Notes: generated from the letters alone by a model not told the origin. 64,000 bases of DNA from Ophiura sarsii (GCA_035610835.1 CM069457.1:16462149-16526148); one strand, 5' to 3'. Positions 35,072 through 48,377 are shown, counted from the stretch's first letter. Numbers and translations are program-made.

Positions 35072-35408
35072 AGGCCAAGTAACAAAAATTACCTGTTTCA
35101 CGTCCCCGCACCGATTTTCGACGCTGCTCCAATATTTTTGTTATTCGTTATTTTCAAACATTCCTTCAAAATTCAAAAAAACAAACCCAAAATCATACCT
35201 GTCTTTGTTGTGAGGTTGTCCATCATTTTCAACTATATTTCAATGAAAAAGACGCGAGAAACACTCGTTGGCATAGCTAGTGATACGAATATCGAAACAA
35301 TTCTTGCAAAAAGCTTGTAATTTGGCTTCTGAAAAATAACAACAAATCCAAAAATAACCTTTAAAAAAAGTCCGGACGTGAAACACATTATTTTTGTTAC
35401 TTGGCCTT
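35072..35408. mobile_element. MITE with AGGCCAAGTAACAAAAAT ends
   Basis: The left end AGGCCAAGTAACAAAAATTA then TGTTTCACGTCC is inverted at the right end (GTCCGGACGTGAAACACA, then ATTTTTGTTACTTGGCCT). The GTCCGGACnTTTT junction links it to 9931-10517. Confidence 0.85.
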
Positions 35409-36230
35409 ACATACTGTTATGGAATAGCCTCTCATATAATGCGGTACCAGTTCAAAACTCTCCTCACAAATGGCGGATCCATGCAAAGAGCGAATGGGGC
35501 GCGCTTTAGTGGTGTATACCCTCGACATTTATTGAATTACTCAAGCAAGATACTGGATTGGGCACCTGTAACATAAAGACAGCAATGAATGACTGAGAAG
35601 TGTGGAGAACCATCGTAGATCGGATACACCACCAGAGAGTTAAACAAGTAAGTAAGCATACCCTCAAAAACTTATGCCATAGGGTACACTATAGTCTATA
35701 GGCAAACCCAAAATAGTCCAGCTTCATAATTTTAATAATGACACAATACACAGAATCATATATGTTTCTTCTGGACGTTTAATCATATTCTGTGATAATG
35801 ACATGTCTCAGATATACAACTAGTTATTTAGAAGGTAGGGCCTGTTTGTCTGGTTTTAAATACATTATGATTTTTTTTACACCGAGCAGTCATTTTTAAA
35901 AACCTGTTGCCCCATCAAAAAATCTGACAGTACAAAATATGGGGAGTAATTTTAGAATACACTTCGTGGCCCACAGCACTACTTGGTTGCATACCCAAAG
36001 AAGTGCACAGGTAACAAGGGTATTCTAAATTTACTCCAATTACTCAAAATGTGAATGTTACTACAAGGAACATGGGTGCTATGTTGATAACATAACCATT
36101 TGCAATGAACAAAGTTCAGTAAGAAATATGTGGCCTAACTATGGCTGCTATTTGCAATTTTGAAAGAATCCCGACTTTAGCACTATGTAGAAATAACACA
36201 CAGCAGCTATTGGGGAGATGGCCTTATGGC
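35409..36230. other. No gene recognised
   Basis: Intergenic sequence without interpretable ORFs or repeats. Confidence 0.4.
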
Positions 36231-36232
36231 AC

Positions 36233-36447
36233 TTAACCCCTTGAGAACTACCTACCCATTGGTCAGAAAGATGGATACAACAATAGTTCCACCAATCAGA
36301 GACCTTGTTTGAATAATGGTATTCCTGATCAAGATTGGAGTGGGATATTTAAGGAGTGGTATTCTAATTGGTTATTCAAATGAGTACATTTTGTAGTTAA
36401 CCAATCACAAACACTGTTAGATAGGCAGGTAGTGCTCAGGGGGTCAA
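36233..36447. mobile_element. piggyBac-like MITE, copy 1
   Basis: TTAACCCCTTGAGAACTACC at the left is inverted at the right (GGTAGTGCTCAGGGGGTCAA). A TTAA target site is intact on the left and mutated on the right. The sister copy at 46637-46839 has TTAA at both ends. Confidence 0.75.
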
Positions 36448-38000
36448 AGTTTAAAAGATACAATATGTGTATTACTGTTATAATGTGACATTCTACTGTT
36501 TTGGCATTATATACTCCCAGTCAAAATATGACAGGGAAATGAGGGGTGATTTGTTGATAAGGAGTATACTTGGGGTCAGAAATGATGACAATTGTGACAA
36601 TTTAAACCATTTTTTTTTAAAGAAATATTAAATTATTTCTTCATCGAAATATCATATTCCTTTCAAAAAAGCTCCATATAAGGATTTTTTTTTTTTTTTT
36701 GTCAATTGAAAAGCAACCGAAATAATTCAAAATTAGTGTTTACATTGCCAAATTCGGTCTGATTTTGATAGACAATGTCACATTTGTTCATTCAAAGCAG
36801 GACGAAAAATGAGCTTCAGTTCCTTTCATCTTTCTCAGAGCAGTGACGTTAGAGGATATTCTATAGTGATCACAGTTGTGTGGAATGCACCATGGCTCAT
36901 GTACCTGCGTAATCAAAAATGAACCTAGAAAATGGGGTGTCAATCGCCAAAATAGGCATTAACGTCACTACCCAGAGACTAACAAAACGGACATAACTTA
37001 CATGTTTCAGTGCAAGATATGAGGAGATAGGGAAATAGGTGATAAGGGATGGAGGGGGGGGGGGGGGGGGGGGGGGTGAGTGTTTTATCTAAATATCTAA
37101 GCATGTATATTATGTATATTCACAGGTCAAGCTTTCCCCCTGGGCTCAGCCCAAACTCCTAAAATATGTACAGATATGACTTAATAGCACTTGGTGGAAA
37201 CTATCATACACAAGCCTCTTTTTAGTACACCTTTTGAACATATCCCATAATGCCATCCAATTGGCAGTTAGTGTTATGAATGGATTGATTCAAATTGATT
37301 CAATGCATGGTGTGAAAACACTCTATCAGACTGTATTATGGTCCACGTAAAAAAGGTCACTACACATCTTTTGAATACAAAATGCCACTCGACTGTATAT
37401 ACAACAGGGGGGAAACTTGGAGAAATATCTATCCCTACATGCATCAGCAATAACATCATACCACTGGCAAAGTCCTTTCGTGCCTACAATTATATGTGGA
37501 TGGAGAAACGCACGTCAACGGTTTTGGGGATTGTGTATTATATAATAGCACCATTCATAATTAAACAAAGGGTGATAGTCCCAAAGTGCTATATTTGGTT
37601 TGAATTTGATAAGATTGATTACTTACAAATAAAAAAGAAACAATGATAGCTAAGAAAATTAACATGAAATTATGCAACTATCTACAACAGATGTTGCCCT
37701 TTTTTTGTTCCAAATTTATTTAGATGCAAGTTCTGAAGAGACTATGCCATGGAATGAGAATTGCTGAAACCTGTAACAAGAGAACAAATATACACTGATC
37801 ATGGATTTTAACAGAAGAATGTCACTTTAATAAGTAATGGACCCAAATTGTACCTAGATTGCCATCAATATCATCTACAATGTAATAATAGTCATCACAT
37901 TGCACTTGATTTAAATATATCAAATGAGCCCAAAATACACACATATAAAATATACACTGACCACGGATTTTAACAGTAGAATGTCACTTATAATAAGTAA
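36448..38000. other. No gene recognised; poly(G) tract at 37054-37076
   Basis: Intergenic sequence with a 23-bp uninterrupted G run. The 102-codon ORF at 37338-37646 has no motif. Confidence 0.45.
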
Positions 38001-38029
38001 TCATTGATAAATGAGCCCAAATTTGATAA

Positions 38030-38850
38030 TGGTCACTCACACCCAAAGGTGACCATAATGCACCCAATATGTGTTAAGTTAAAGATGATCCCAATTATAC
38101 AAATGAGCCAAAAATACACTTCATCAAGTCCAAACAAAACCCAAAGGTGCTTAATATACACCCAAAAGGTTGAAAAATACACCCAAAAGGTAAAAAAATG
38201 ACACCCAATTGAAGACAAGGTACCAGCTGCAGCACCAAGAACCCAAGATGTCCATATATTGCACAAATGTTGGCGGTGCCTTAATATAATCAAGACACAG
38301 CTGTGGGTGGAATGGACACTTGGCTTGTTGAACCCTAACACCTCGTTGTAAATTTGCATATTATCACCCCCCCCCCCCCCCCCCCCCCTCGCTCGCCCAT
38401 TCCCTATTTGATAAACACCTCATCCAGGTTATCATTAATTTGAAAACCTTGTCTCAAGAGGGTGCTCAAATCGTAAATAAACCAATTATATTATTGGGTG
38501 TTATTTACACCAAATGAGGTATAAAGTTACACCCAATTAGATTTTAATTTATAGGCAATTGGGTGTAACACTTAAACCAATATGGTGCAAAATACACCTA
38601 ATGGGTGTACAACTACACCTAATGGGTGTACAACTACACCTAATGGGTGTACAACTACACCTAATGGGTGTACAACTACACCTAATGGGTGTACAACTAC
38701 ACCTAATGGGTGTACAACTACACCTAATGGGTGTACAACTACACCTAATGGGTGTACAACTACACCTAATGGGTGTACAACTACACCCAAATAGGTGTAA
38801 AACTATACCTTTCTAGTGTATAAATATGTGTAAAATTACACCTCAAATCA
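38030..38850. repeat. ACACCCA/TGGGTGT-rich region with a 21-bp palindromic array
   Basis: Scattered ACACCCAA and TTGGGTGT motifs surround a perfect array at 38593-38790. The array holds nine copies of ACACCTAATGGGTGT joined by ACAACT, and each unit is a near-palindrome. Overlapping ORFs on both strands are by-products of a period divisible by three. A 22-bp poly(C) run lies at 38367-38388. Confidence 0.9.
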
Positions 38851-40224
38851 ACCATGGGTGTCATTAGACTATGACTGCTTGCCTCCCTAAATGATATGAT
38901 ATAAAAATCTTGCATGGTGCATATTATAAACAAATAACTATACAATGATAAATAGTCCTATTTTGCGTGTCCATTTCCCCCCCTACACTCTTTTAGCATT
39001 TGCACTGTTAATACTAATAAACTACATATACATTGTATGCTCGAGACACGCCTTTACAAGGTCCATCAAAACTTGTCTCATAAACTTTATTTTACCAGAA
39101 GAAGTTCAAAATGACCCCAGTGGTCCAAGATTTGTTCTCCCTCAGATACTTGATAAGAGAAAGAGTCCTATCATTAGACTCTAACATCTCAATTAGGGTC
39201 ACATTTAAAAAAACACCTTTTTAACGAAAATTGTTAAAAAAATATCACTATTTTCTGCTTCAAATGAAACATTAGTAAAATTGACATTTACCAAATTGTT
39301 GGTACTTGTGGGCAACATAATTGTTTTGCCTTATATTTCAAAGAAACAGTTTTCAGTTTTTTTTCACATGGAATATATTTAGAAAATATACCAGAACCTT
39401 GTGGAACATGACACCTTTTTTCAAAGTAAATTACCAATTAGACTGGTCGTGCAAATCAGGGTTAGGAATTAGTCGCACAATATAAGAATCAAATGTGATT
39501 AATAATTTGTGTGAATCATTGATTCACATCAATTCATAACCAGTGACTCAGAGAATGATAAATGCTTGTATTAGGCAAGTTAATGCAAATCACACCCATG
39601 ATACGCGCTGGTGTGTTTTTACGTGAATCGTCGCGCAAATCAATTTACGGCTTTGCATCAAATTTCTAGCCCTCGAAATTGTTTGAGCATATTAACAATT
39701 TGGGATTTCTAAATCATTTTTTTGATCCAGAGACTCGAGCTTTAAAGTTAATTCCTTTGTGTATGATACTGAAAAAAATGTAGATAAATGACTTGTATGT
39801 ATTTGTACTAACATGAAACAATGACATACAGTTTGGGTTTGCGATAAATCACTTCTCCATAGTTCTACTAGTACTAGTGCCTAAATCAACTTTTAGTTCG
39901 GCATAACCAGACGGACCTTAGATAACACTTTTCTGTTTTGCTTTAGAATATTAAGAACTATGTTTATATGCTGGGCAAAAGATATTAAAATGTTTATCAC
40001 GGTCCTGTTAAATAAAAAGCTATGAAGTGTAAAAAGCCATGAAGTGGCAATGAATCCCTGGTGGGAAGAAATAACCCAAATAATCAACCAGCATTTGCAT
40101 TAAGTTTTGCTAGGCCAAACCGAACCCGTTATTTGAGGCCATATTTTATGATTTAATACTGGGTTGTCGCTATGCAATGCCAACTAAACACTTTATATTG
40201 CCTTCTAACTGTACTACATAATGA
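38851..40224. other. No gene recognised
   Basis: A possible degraded hAT copy lies at about 39458-39670 (GGGTTAGGAATTAGTCGC against an inverted AATTTCTAGCCCT). Nothing else is supported. Confidence 0.4.
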
Positions 40225-40410
40225 CACCCATGTGCTGCACATGTTCATTGACATCAACAAGCATGTGATAACCATGTGATATCCATGCACTGACCATGTG
40301 ACAGTCATGTTATGTGATACAAATTTCACTACTGTACACTAAATAACCCATGTGATACCCATGCACTGCGCATGTGATACACATGCGCTGTGCATGTGAC
40401 ATCCATTACA
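40225..40410. repeat. Degenerate CATGTGATACCCATGC repeats
   Basis: About ten irregular CATGTGATA / CATGCACTG motifs. The wording matches the 22-bp units of the arrays at 50.3 and 52.4 kb, so this may be a diverged relative. Confidence 0.6.
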
Positions 40411-42535
40411 CTATAAGGGAGACAAGCAGTCATACATCAACCAATAGCATATACATATTCATGTTCCTTGTAATAACATAACAAAGGCTATGTGTCAACA
40501 AACCAATAAGAGATGAAAGTCACCTGACCTACCCACAATTCATTCTGATTATAAAGACATTACCAACATAAGAGATACTAATCCGCTGAAGGTTAAAGGT
40601 CAAATGTGCCTCAAATTGATATTAGGAGCCACCAGTGTACAAATTACATGCAAATTATTTCCAAAATAGTTGTTTACCAATTTGACACAGGTAAATTTCT
40701 TTTAGTATACCTGATGTAGAAGCTTTTCACTTAATTTGGATAACTTTTAATTATGGACTTACATAAATAAATTACCTGGTCTTGAATAACACATACAAAA
40801 GTTAAGAGATATCATCTCAATAGTATTGCTAGCAAGGATTCATAAAAATCAAAAACAATCAAAAAAGGAGAGTTTTGAATGGGAGTCCGCATTTAGGAAC
40901 AGGACAATTTTCTTTCAATGCATCATGTATATCCATTAAAACTGGATGGAATTTTAGCTTATTTCATGGAAAGATTTATGTGTGTGTTTGGTAACATACC
41001 AAACAGTATTGAATACTGGTCCTGGGCAGGTAGTAGTACCTGATGAGTACAACTTCTTCTGAAAGCATCATGTTTGTCAGTAGGAGGCTGCCAAATAGCA
41101 ACAAAAAGTTGAAATGACCATATTCAGAATGGATTGTGGGTAATGTTAAGCGTAATGTTGCAATTGATGCAGTGTAAACTATGGAGGGTCGGCCTCACAT
41201 TGCATTGTGGGATGATTGGCAACAATCAATGAGTTGCATTACACGTTGTGCAGCTAAACAAAAACAAAAACCCAGAACAGGCATATAAACAATCCCAAGA
41301 TGCAATAGGATTAATATGAAATACTCCCACAATGCAATGTTTCGACTAACAAGTAACTTACAGCATTACTAGTTGTTAAACCAGTAAGTTGAAGCATGCA
41401 ACTTAAGTTTCATCGTTTATAAAATCTTCCTTCGGTCAAGATTTCTCACGACCATGTTTCTCGCATCGTGACATAACCCTCTATAGTTTAAATAGCCACT
41501 GCATCATTTACCATTCAATCAATAAGATTTGTCCCAAAACGACAACAATATCGTGATCGACCCCTTCCTCGCCGACCCCTCCCTCCCACCCCACACACCC
41601 CAGGTGTGTTAAAAATAACTTAAAAACACACAAAAAATATCCTCATCCAGTCGTATAGACACAAAACATACAATATATCGGCATGTTATTGATGTCTGCT
41701 GCGCTAGACAAAATATGGTCCACATTTTTGCAGTTGACTAACACAGGATAATATAATAATTATTGTTTCATCACTTATTATAAATTACATATACATTGAT
41801 TTGTATAGCGCCCTCGCTTGCTCACATGCTGAGCAACAACGACAACAGGGCCAACAACATTATACTCTCCGCCTCGTGATCTCCTTAAAAATTATCAACA
41901 GACTACAAATTCCTGTAGCGATCGAGTCCGTTTATCAAATAAACAAAATGTTCGGTGTGGAAAACATGAAGGGGCGTTCTATATCGTTACAAATACACGG
42001 TCCACAGAACAGAGAATGTCACAACCAATGGGTTGCGGGACTAACTGAAACTGAAACACTAAAAAATGCACCGTAACGAAAAAAATATTTATATTACTGC
42101 ACAAACGTTCTTCTTTTATACAAAATTATGGCATACATACATACATACTTGACAGGCCGGGTGACAACCGACATTTAAGTTCAGCTACATAGTTTAAAAA
42201 AACTACCACTACGTGTTGTGTGGGTGTTTGAAAATAAAAAAACAAAACAAACTAAAATTAGAATCTTTATAAATCCTCTATCTTGTTTGGAAAACAAAAA
42301 TGGCTGCTCGAAAGAAAATAAGCCTGGGTAAACAATGGCATATGAATCGCTGATGACTGGGGATACTACTAAACATTATACACGCTCACTGATCGAATAA
42401 TTACCATATATGTCACATTCACATATTTCTGCTAACCGAACCCCTCCCTTTTTCTTCCTTTAGATATGATCCATTCAGTAGGCACAGTGGTTGTGGTTAA
42501 CACTTTCCACGGGGCAATTAATTTTACCATATACA
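40411..42535. other. No gene recognised
   Basis: AT-rich intergenic sequence. The 91-codon ORF at 41801-42076 has no recognisable domain or splice context. Confidence 0.4.
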
Positions 42536-42539
42536 AAAC

Positions 42540-42770
42540 AGGTTTTTTAGGAACCGTTACCAACTTTCAAAGTTTATCTCATGAATTACTGAACCAATAC
42601 TAGGCATGTTTGTACTTATTTTAATGCATTTCTCATATTGATTCCGAATATGGTGATGACTTTCAATAATATTGACATTTTTGAAACATTTTGTGCAATT
42701 TTGGAACTGTCGTCTGCAGACGACTGCCACATGGAAAGTGTTAAGGAGGCCATTCATACAAAGAATTTGT
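42540..42770 (+). repeat. Dispersed repeat, copy 1
   Basis: Shares AATACTAGGCATGTTTGTAC, ACATTTTTGAAACATTTTGT and GGAACTGTCGTCTGCAGACG with 53506-53700 in the same order and orientation. Confidence 0.8.
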
Positions 42771-42904
42771 TTCCAAAAGTAACTAAATCCAACGTCTGCT
42801 TCTTGCCAACATTTTGTAATAACAGAACAAAGTTTACAAATTAACATCATTTTTATATCAATATTCTAGGCATGTGTTATCCTATGTATTTTCTCTTGGT
42901 GACA

Positions 42905-43310
42905 CGGGTCATTCCATACGAAAGTGTATCCCGACTAGAAATCCCCAAAACAAAAAGAGCTTATGGGAATAGATCATTTTCGGCTTATGGTCCCAAGTTG
43001 TGGAACAGCTTACCAAATAATGTACGCGATGCTCCCAATGTGAAAGCTTTTAAAAAGCTCTTAAAAACCTACCTTTTCCCAAATTAATTGCTAGTCATTG
43101 TGCATATTTTTGGTTTCTTAATTGTATATTTATATATATCTGTTTTTATCATAATTGCTGATGTAATATGTAGGTCATGTATTTTATCATGTGTCATTAT
43201 TTTGTTGCATGCTGTAACTATATTGTATTTTAGATTGTGTTTTAATGTACAACGCATTGGTCCATGGGAAATGCGCTTTATAAGTATCCTGAAATAATAA
43301 TAAATAATAA
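42905..43310 (+). pseudogene. LINE 3' end: reverse-transcriptase C-terminal fragment and 3' UTR
   Basis: The frame ending at 43087 encodes the motif RSFSAYGPKLWNSLP, then NVRDAPNVKAFKKLLKTYLF. This is the typical C-terminal tail of CR1/L2-type non-LTR retrotransposon polyproteins. It is followed by a 3' UTR, CGCATTGG...GCGCTTTATAAGTA and an (AAT)n tail. Only the last 60 or so codons are present, so this is a dead 5'-truncated insertion. The tail matches the fragment at 1288-1368. Confidence 0.85.
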
Positions 43311-44904
43311 TCATGTACACGGTTCTCCTACCAGCTGTGCAGGCTGTCTTGACTTCCGGGTGCTTCTCACAAAAAAAGGAAAGAGTGACCATTAACAAAA
43401 CAAAGTCACTGTCCATAAATAATAAATATGCAAATATTTTGGCAGCAATACATGGTGAGATCTCTTGTTTACACTTATTATCATGTAAATAGTTGAGGTT
43501 TTTCACGAGTTCTCTTCAAAATTGGCATTGAATGTTATTTTTTTAACAAAAATCGTAAGTTTAAGCTTATACAAAAATGTAATACATGTCTACCACACTT
43601 TCCTTACGTGACATGGATCTTGCGAGTATGGGTGCATGTATCGGTAGAACCTCAATACAATACATGACAATAGGTTATGATAACTATGAATATTGATAAC
43701 AAGTAGTTAAAATTGTGGACTTTATTTTGTCCATAGACAATTTGACAGTTCTCACCCATTGGATATAACCATGTTTGGACACAAAATCAGTGCACTGATT
43801 GGTTACCCCTCGTAACTTTTTGTTGAAATTTCTTGGCACATTCAAGGCATTGTTTGAAGCAATGCACTTCACAATCTAGTTTATAGTAAATTTGATTTTG
43901 CATGACACACTGACAAAAATCTCCTATTATTCAATGAAGCATTATTTCAGCATCAATGAAGATTAACTAATTAGCTTAAGTGTGTATGCTCTTCCCTTAT
44001 TTAATGAAGATTAGTTTAGAGGTTTTTTCAATGAAGAGATACATGTTATATTAATGAAGTGCGTTGTGTGTACACTCGCTTTGTTAACTATGATTATTTC
44101 AATAATTTCTTGATTCAAGCGTCACGCTTGCATTCATCCGAATGTTGAACTCACAATGCGCAGTGTAATGACACCCTGCATTCCATAACATCGGGAGTCC
44201 TTGCACTGCACAGCTGTTGCAGTTATGCACCAGTCACATAGGAAACTTGGGAATCGTTCGAAATGATTGAACTCATCATGATGAAAATCAACTTATCTTC
44301 ATTGAACTGAGCAATTTTATAGAGTGAACGGGCCCCCATAATATCATAGCCCAAATGACTGTTTGATCCGTATCATAGGTCATAGAACAGTACCTAAGAT
44401 GCACAATAATTCAAGATTCATGAAATATATCTTGGTTCAATTTACAATTCAATTTACGGTTGTGACATAATATTACCAGACATGCACAAATTTAGATAGT
44501 TTGGTTGAACAATCATATTTTCAAAACATTCCTAAGTTTAGACAATTGAAAGTGTTCCTTTAACCAATATGACAAATATATTTAGGCCATAGGCTTATTA
44601 TATCATATTTCCTAAATGATTATTAATAGGTATGTAATACAATATGTTTTATATTGAATTGCACTAACTGGAGACCACATATAAATAAAAGTTATTTTCT
44701 GATTGATATCACATAAATGCCAATATTGTAGTCACTATAGGAGATGTATACCCTGACAATATTCTCAAAATAGCACAAGGCAGTAATAAATTACAAAGTA
44801 TATTAACTGTATAACAATTGCTGCTTTATGCATGATTTTTTGTACGAAAGGTCTACTTGAGGATATTGACCATATGCAGTCACGTGCCTTTAAGCGCCGA
44901 AAAA
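43311..44904. other. No gene recognised; AATGAAG-rich stretch
   Basis: AATGAAG recurs irregularly at 43935-44060. No supported ORF. Confidence 0.4.
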
Positions 44905-45175
44905 ACCAAAACTTATTTTACGGGTGGACGGACCTGTCAATAGGGTCGCTTTGTCAGGTTTTTTTTCTCCATTTTTAAACCTAAAATGTCACCAAAATCT
45001 GCAAAAATCTGAAATTTTGTGAAACATTTGTGAAAACAAAATTTTGACAGATTTTCGGCCAAAAACAGCTTATTTTACTGAGAAATACAATTCTAAAAAA
45101 AGAAACAAAATAATTCTTCAAAAATGCTAAAAGTGGGTCGGTCGAGCCCGTAAAACAGGGTTTTTATGTCCTCAC
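44905..45175. mobile_element. MITE, GGTCGGTC family, copy 1
   Basis: The left part (ACGGGTGGACGGACCTGTCA, then CAGGTTTTTTT) is inverted in the right part (GGGTCGGTCGAGCCCGTAAA then ACAGGG). It matches 60985-61250 in layout. Confidence 0.6.
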
Positions 45176-45659
45176 CTTAACCATGGTAAAGTACCATTCC
45201 AGTAGGGAATCAGGCACAGGGCATCTGTCATTCATAATGTCAATACACTATAAAACAATTGCTGCTTATGCTATTTTTTTAATGACGCGTCTGCTTAAGG
45301 AAACTGACTATGTGCATAACCATGGCTATTTTTGCTTACCTATCTAATCAACATTCTCTCCTAGGTCTCCAACATAGAATATAGCACAGGCCAGCTATAT
45401 CATTCACAAAGCAGGACTAGAAGTTCATCAAAGGTTTGCGCAAATCTGTACAGATTAAGAATCTATGGATTGTACAGTTCCTCTTTTGATTTGGATTCTC
45501 ACAACTTTCACGAATCAACCTGGATTCTTGTAACTTCGAAGGCAAGAATCTTTTTGAGAATGGATTCCCATGGGATTTCTAACCCGGCTAGGTGAATCAA
45601 CTGTTAAACAATTACTGCTTCTTTATAGGAGACCTATTTGAGGATATTGCCCCCTTTTT

Positions 45660-45847
45660 TAGTTTAGTCAGTTCCAAATTGGCGAGAAATGTTTGGTTTT
45701 TATCTCTCCGCACGCAAAAGTAATCAAAGCGTATGCGCGCAATTATGGCCACACGCATGCACAGTGCCCTTCAGAGCCCCTGTGTCCTTCTGTATTCATT
45801 CGCTGTTGTAAGGAGGCTTCGCCAATTTGGAACTGATCAAACTATAG
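45660..45847. mobile_element. MITE, CTATAGTTnAnTCAGTTCC family, copy 2
   Basis: TAGTTTAGTCAGTTCCAAAT and its inverse TTTGGAACTGATCAAACTAT bound 188 bp. The interior is collinear with 11975-12212. Confidence 0.8.
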
Positions 45848-46089
45848 ACACTATCCTACTATCCCAATTTTTCACTACTGTAGAATTATTTTCCTGCCCA
45901 AGGAAATAGCAGAAATAGCAGGATAACTTAATGTCATGTGACCTGGTATCCACCAATGAAATTATAAGAATATATTAATGTTATATTAATGGAAATTATA
46001 CCCAACCACATACGTGACTTGCTCCCACAAAATCTCCTGGACGGTATTTAAGATTCAGGCCAATTATATTACTAAAGATCAATAAGAAA

Positions 46090-46328
46090 CATGTGACGTA
46101 ATCAAGCGGAATGAGTCGTATGTCGGGAATATTGATTTTGAGTTGCAGGTTAAAAGAAGTGACAAATTCTTACGTTTACTTTGTTTTCTCAGTTGGTAAA
46201 CTGTTTGTAACTTAAAAACTAGAAGTTTGGACCATACTGTAGCATTTTTCACCTGTTTTAAAATGATGGACAAATATCAAAATTCAAAACTGCAGACATG
46301 TGACTCATTTCGCTTGATCACGTCACAT
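46090..46328. mobile_element. MITE with 27-bp TIRs
   Basis: CATGTGACGTAATCAAGCGG then AATGAGTC is inverted at the right end (GACTCATTTCGCTTGATCAC then GTCACAT). Confidence 0.85.
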
Positions 46329-46636
46329 ATGGATTTTCAAGTGAAATACTCATTTTAAAGCTTGTACAATAAACAAAATCCAAAACTTGATCCTGGTTAT
46401 GTAGAATCAGTTCAATGTGTCACCTGTTAGCATGACATAACGGACCAATCAATGGAGCTTTGCTTTGCAATTTCTTCTACATATTACTCTAACCTCTGAA
46501 TATTCATAAACAACTATGAATAATTCATGAAATGGCAATGAATAAACAAAGTCAGGCATAGTTATTTGACACACACTAACCCATCAAACTAAATTGATCA
46601 TTCAAATTCAAATTAAAGCTGCGTAAAAGGTGCTGG

Positions 46637-46839
46637 TTAACCCCCTGGGGACTACCTGCCTTTCATACAAGAATTCCCATTGGTCAATTACATCTTGATA
46701 ACCAATTACAAATTTGCTTATAAATATTTTATGCTAATCTTTTTGAAAATTGTAATTATTCTAACAATATCTCTGATTGGCACAATATTTGACATAAGCT
46801 AAATTTCAACCAATCGACAGGTAGTTCTCATGGGGTTAA
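46637..46839. mobile_element. piggyBac-like MITE, copy 2
   Basis: TTAACCCCCTGGGGACTACC at the left is inverted at the right (GGTAGTTCTCATGGGGTTAA). TTAA is present at both borders, as expected for piggyBac-type insertion. Confidence 0.8.
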
Positions 46840-47500
46840 TAAAGAAGAAAAAAAATCAAGATTTTTTTGCTCTCTTCTTAAAATACTCTCATTTACACCG
46901 ACGTCCTTTCTTTCTTAAAAATCTAAACAAAGAATAGGACAATTTCAAAATGTTACTACAGACATAACTCTGTGTTAACGGACAGTGTTCCCTCGTGTAA
47001 AGGATTTATTATTATTTAATTTACCATGGCTTTAAGTTCAGGAGGGGGGTGTGGAGAGGCAAGGATTACATACAGGGGCGTACAAAACGACGCACAAAAT
47101 ATGTACATACAATACTTGTCCTGTAAATGTATGGGAAGGAGAGAGAGAGAGAGATTTAGGGAAGGGGGTGTTCATTCAATGGAGAGAATAGGTTATAGAC
47201 CATTTGCTTTCCTCAATACAGTGATGTCACTATGTTATTCACTTGCAGTGCTTGATCATACTCACATAAATGAGGCGCTGGTATACGCATATATACAAAG
47301 GTATACAAGAGTGTGCAAATGATTAGCCTAGCAAGTGACGCCACTGTCAAGGAAGTGTAATGGACTATGGCCCTACTCTTTCATACCGTGTGCAAAATAG
47401 TGCATTTTTAGAAGACAATATTGTTTTATTTTGACTGACAGTCCTTTTTGCTTGACTGTTTTTTCACCGAGTCTTTTTGATTGGCTATCTATATGGCATA
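46840..47500. other. No gene recognised
   Basis: Intergenic sequence with a short GAGAGA tract near 47140. The ORF at 47026-47322 lacks motifs. Confidence 0.4.
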
Positions 47501-47504
47501 TTCA

Positions 47505-47815
47505 CCAGTGTATCCAATCAAAGTATAGCTACCATCCATCATTCTTAAATGTACCTGATCGGTTTTATAACTGACTTAGCCCATTGTCTATCAAAATAAG
47601 GCTACAGTACCATATATTATTAAAGTATGGTGTATATGATTGGTCAAATAACCGACTTGGCCAACTGCTTAACCAATCCGAAATACCCTAAATAATTGAC
47701 CTGGCCCTTTGTTTAACCAATAACAATTGAGCTATCATACATTATTCACATAACATTTTTCTTGATTGGTTAAATAAATGACTCAGCCCACTATTTAACC
47801 AATCACACACAAGGT
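47505..47815. repeat. Degenerate ~120-bp repeats with CCAATC/GATTGG
   Basis: GATTGGTnAAATAA, GACTnnGCCCA and TTAACCAAT recur in order about three times. Confidence 0.55.
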
Positions 47816-47879
47816 ATAATACCACTGGCCTATCATGTTCAGCAGCTGATGACTGGACACTTAAATATTGTTGAGGGAC

Positions 47880-48135
47880 ATTCTTTAGCTGTAGTCGTCA
47901 GTCCTTGAGCTAAACAATTTTCTTCGGCAGTAATCCATGAACTATGAATGTCTTCTCTGTAGTCCATGAGCTATACCTGATTCTACGGCAGTAGTTCCAG
48001 AAGTACGTGTAGCCTGACAGTAGTCCATTGGCTATGCATGTATCCCAAGGGCTAATGATGTGTAGCTTGTAGCCCAATAGCTATGCATGTTACTACGGCA
48101 GAAGTCCGAGAGCTAGGGGTGTGTGCCTTGTCGTC
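47880..48135 (+). repeat. Degenerate ~46-50-bp tandem repeat
   Basis: CGGCAGTAGTCC, GAGCTATG-type and GCATGT blocks recur five or six times with heavy divergence. Confidence 0.6.
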
Positions 48136-48172
48136 TATGAGCCACCTATTGTTTATTCCCTCCCCTCTATAT

Positions 48173-48367
48173 AGGCTATTCCATTTATAATCCTTACACC
48201 CTGTCAGAAGACAGAGCTAATACACAAACAAAATACTACCTACTGCTTTGCGTAAGGGGTAAAGAACATATATGGAATAGCAAAATTATGCTATTCCATC
48301 TATATCCTACACCCTCATGGAAGAAACATCATATATTGAGGTGTAAGGGTTACAAATGGAAAAGCCA
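48173..48367. mobile_element. MITE with nested palindromes
   Basis: The left end GGCTATTCCATTTATAATCC is inverted at the right end. A second inverted copy of TATGGAATAGCA/TGCTATTCCAT sits in the middle (48270-48300). Confidence 0.75.
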
Positions 48368-48377
48368 ATATTTGAAT

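Noticed and set aside
37338..37646. 102-codon + strand ORF
   Set aside because: No domain, no supporting splice sites, and composition like its intergenic surroundings.
38559..38816. Overlapping repetitive ORFs on both strands
   Set aside because: A 21-bp palindromic array is a multiple of three, so open frames arise automatically.
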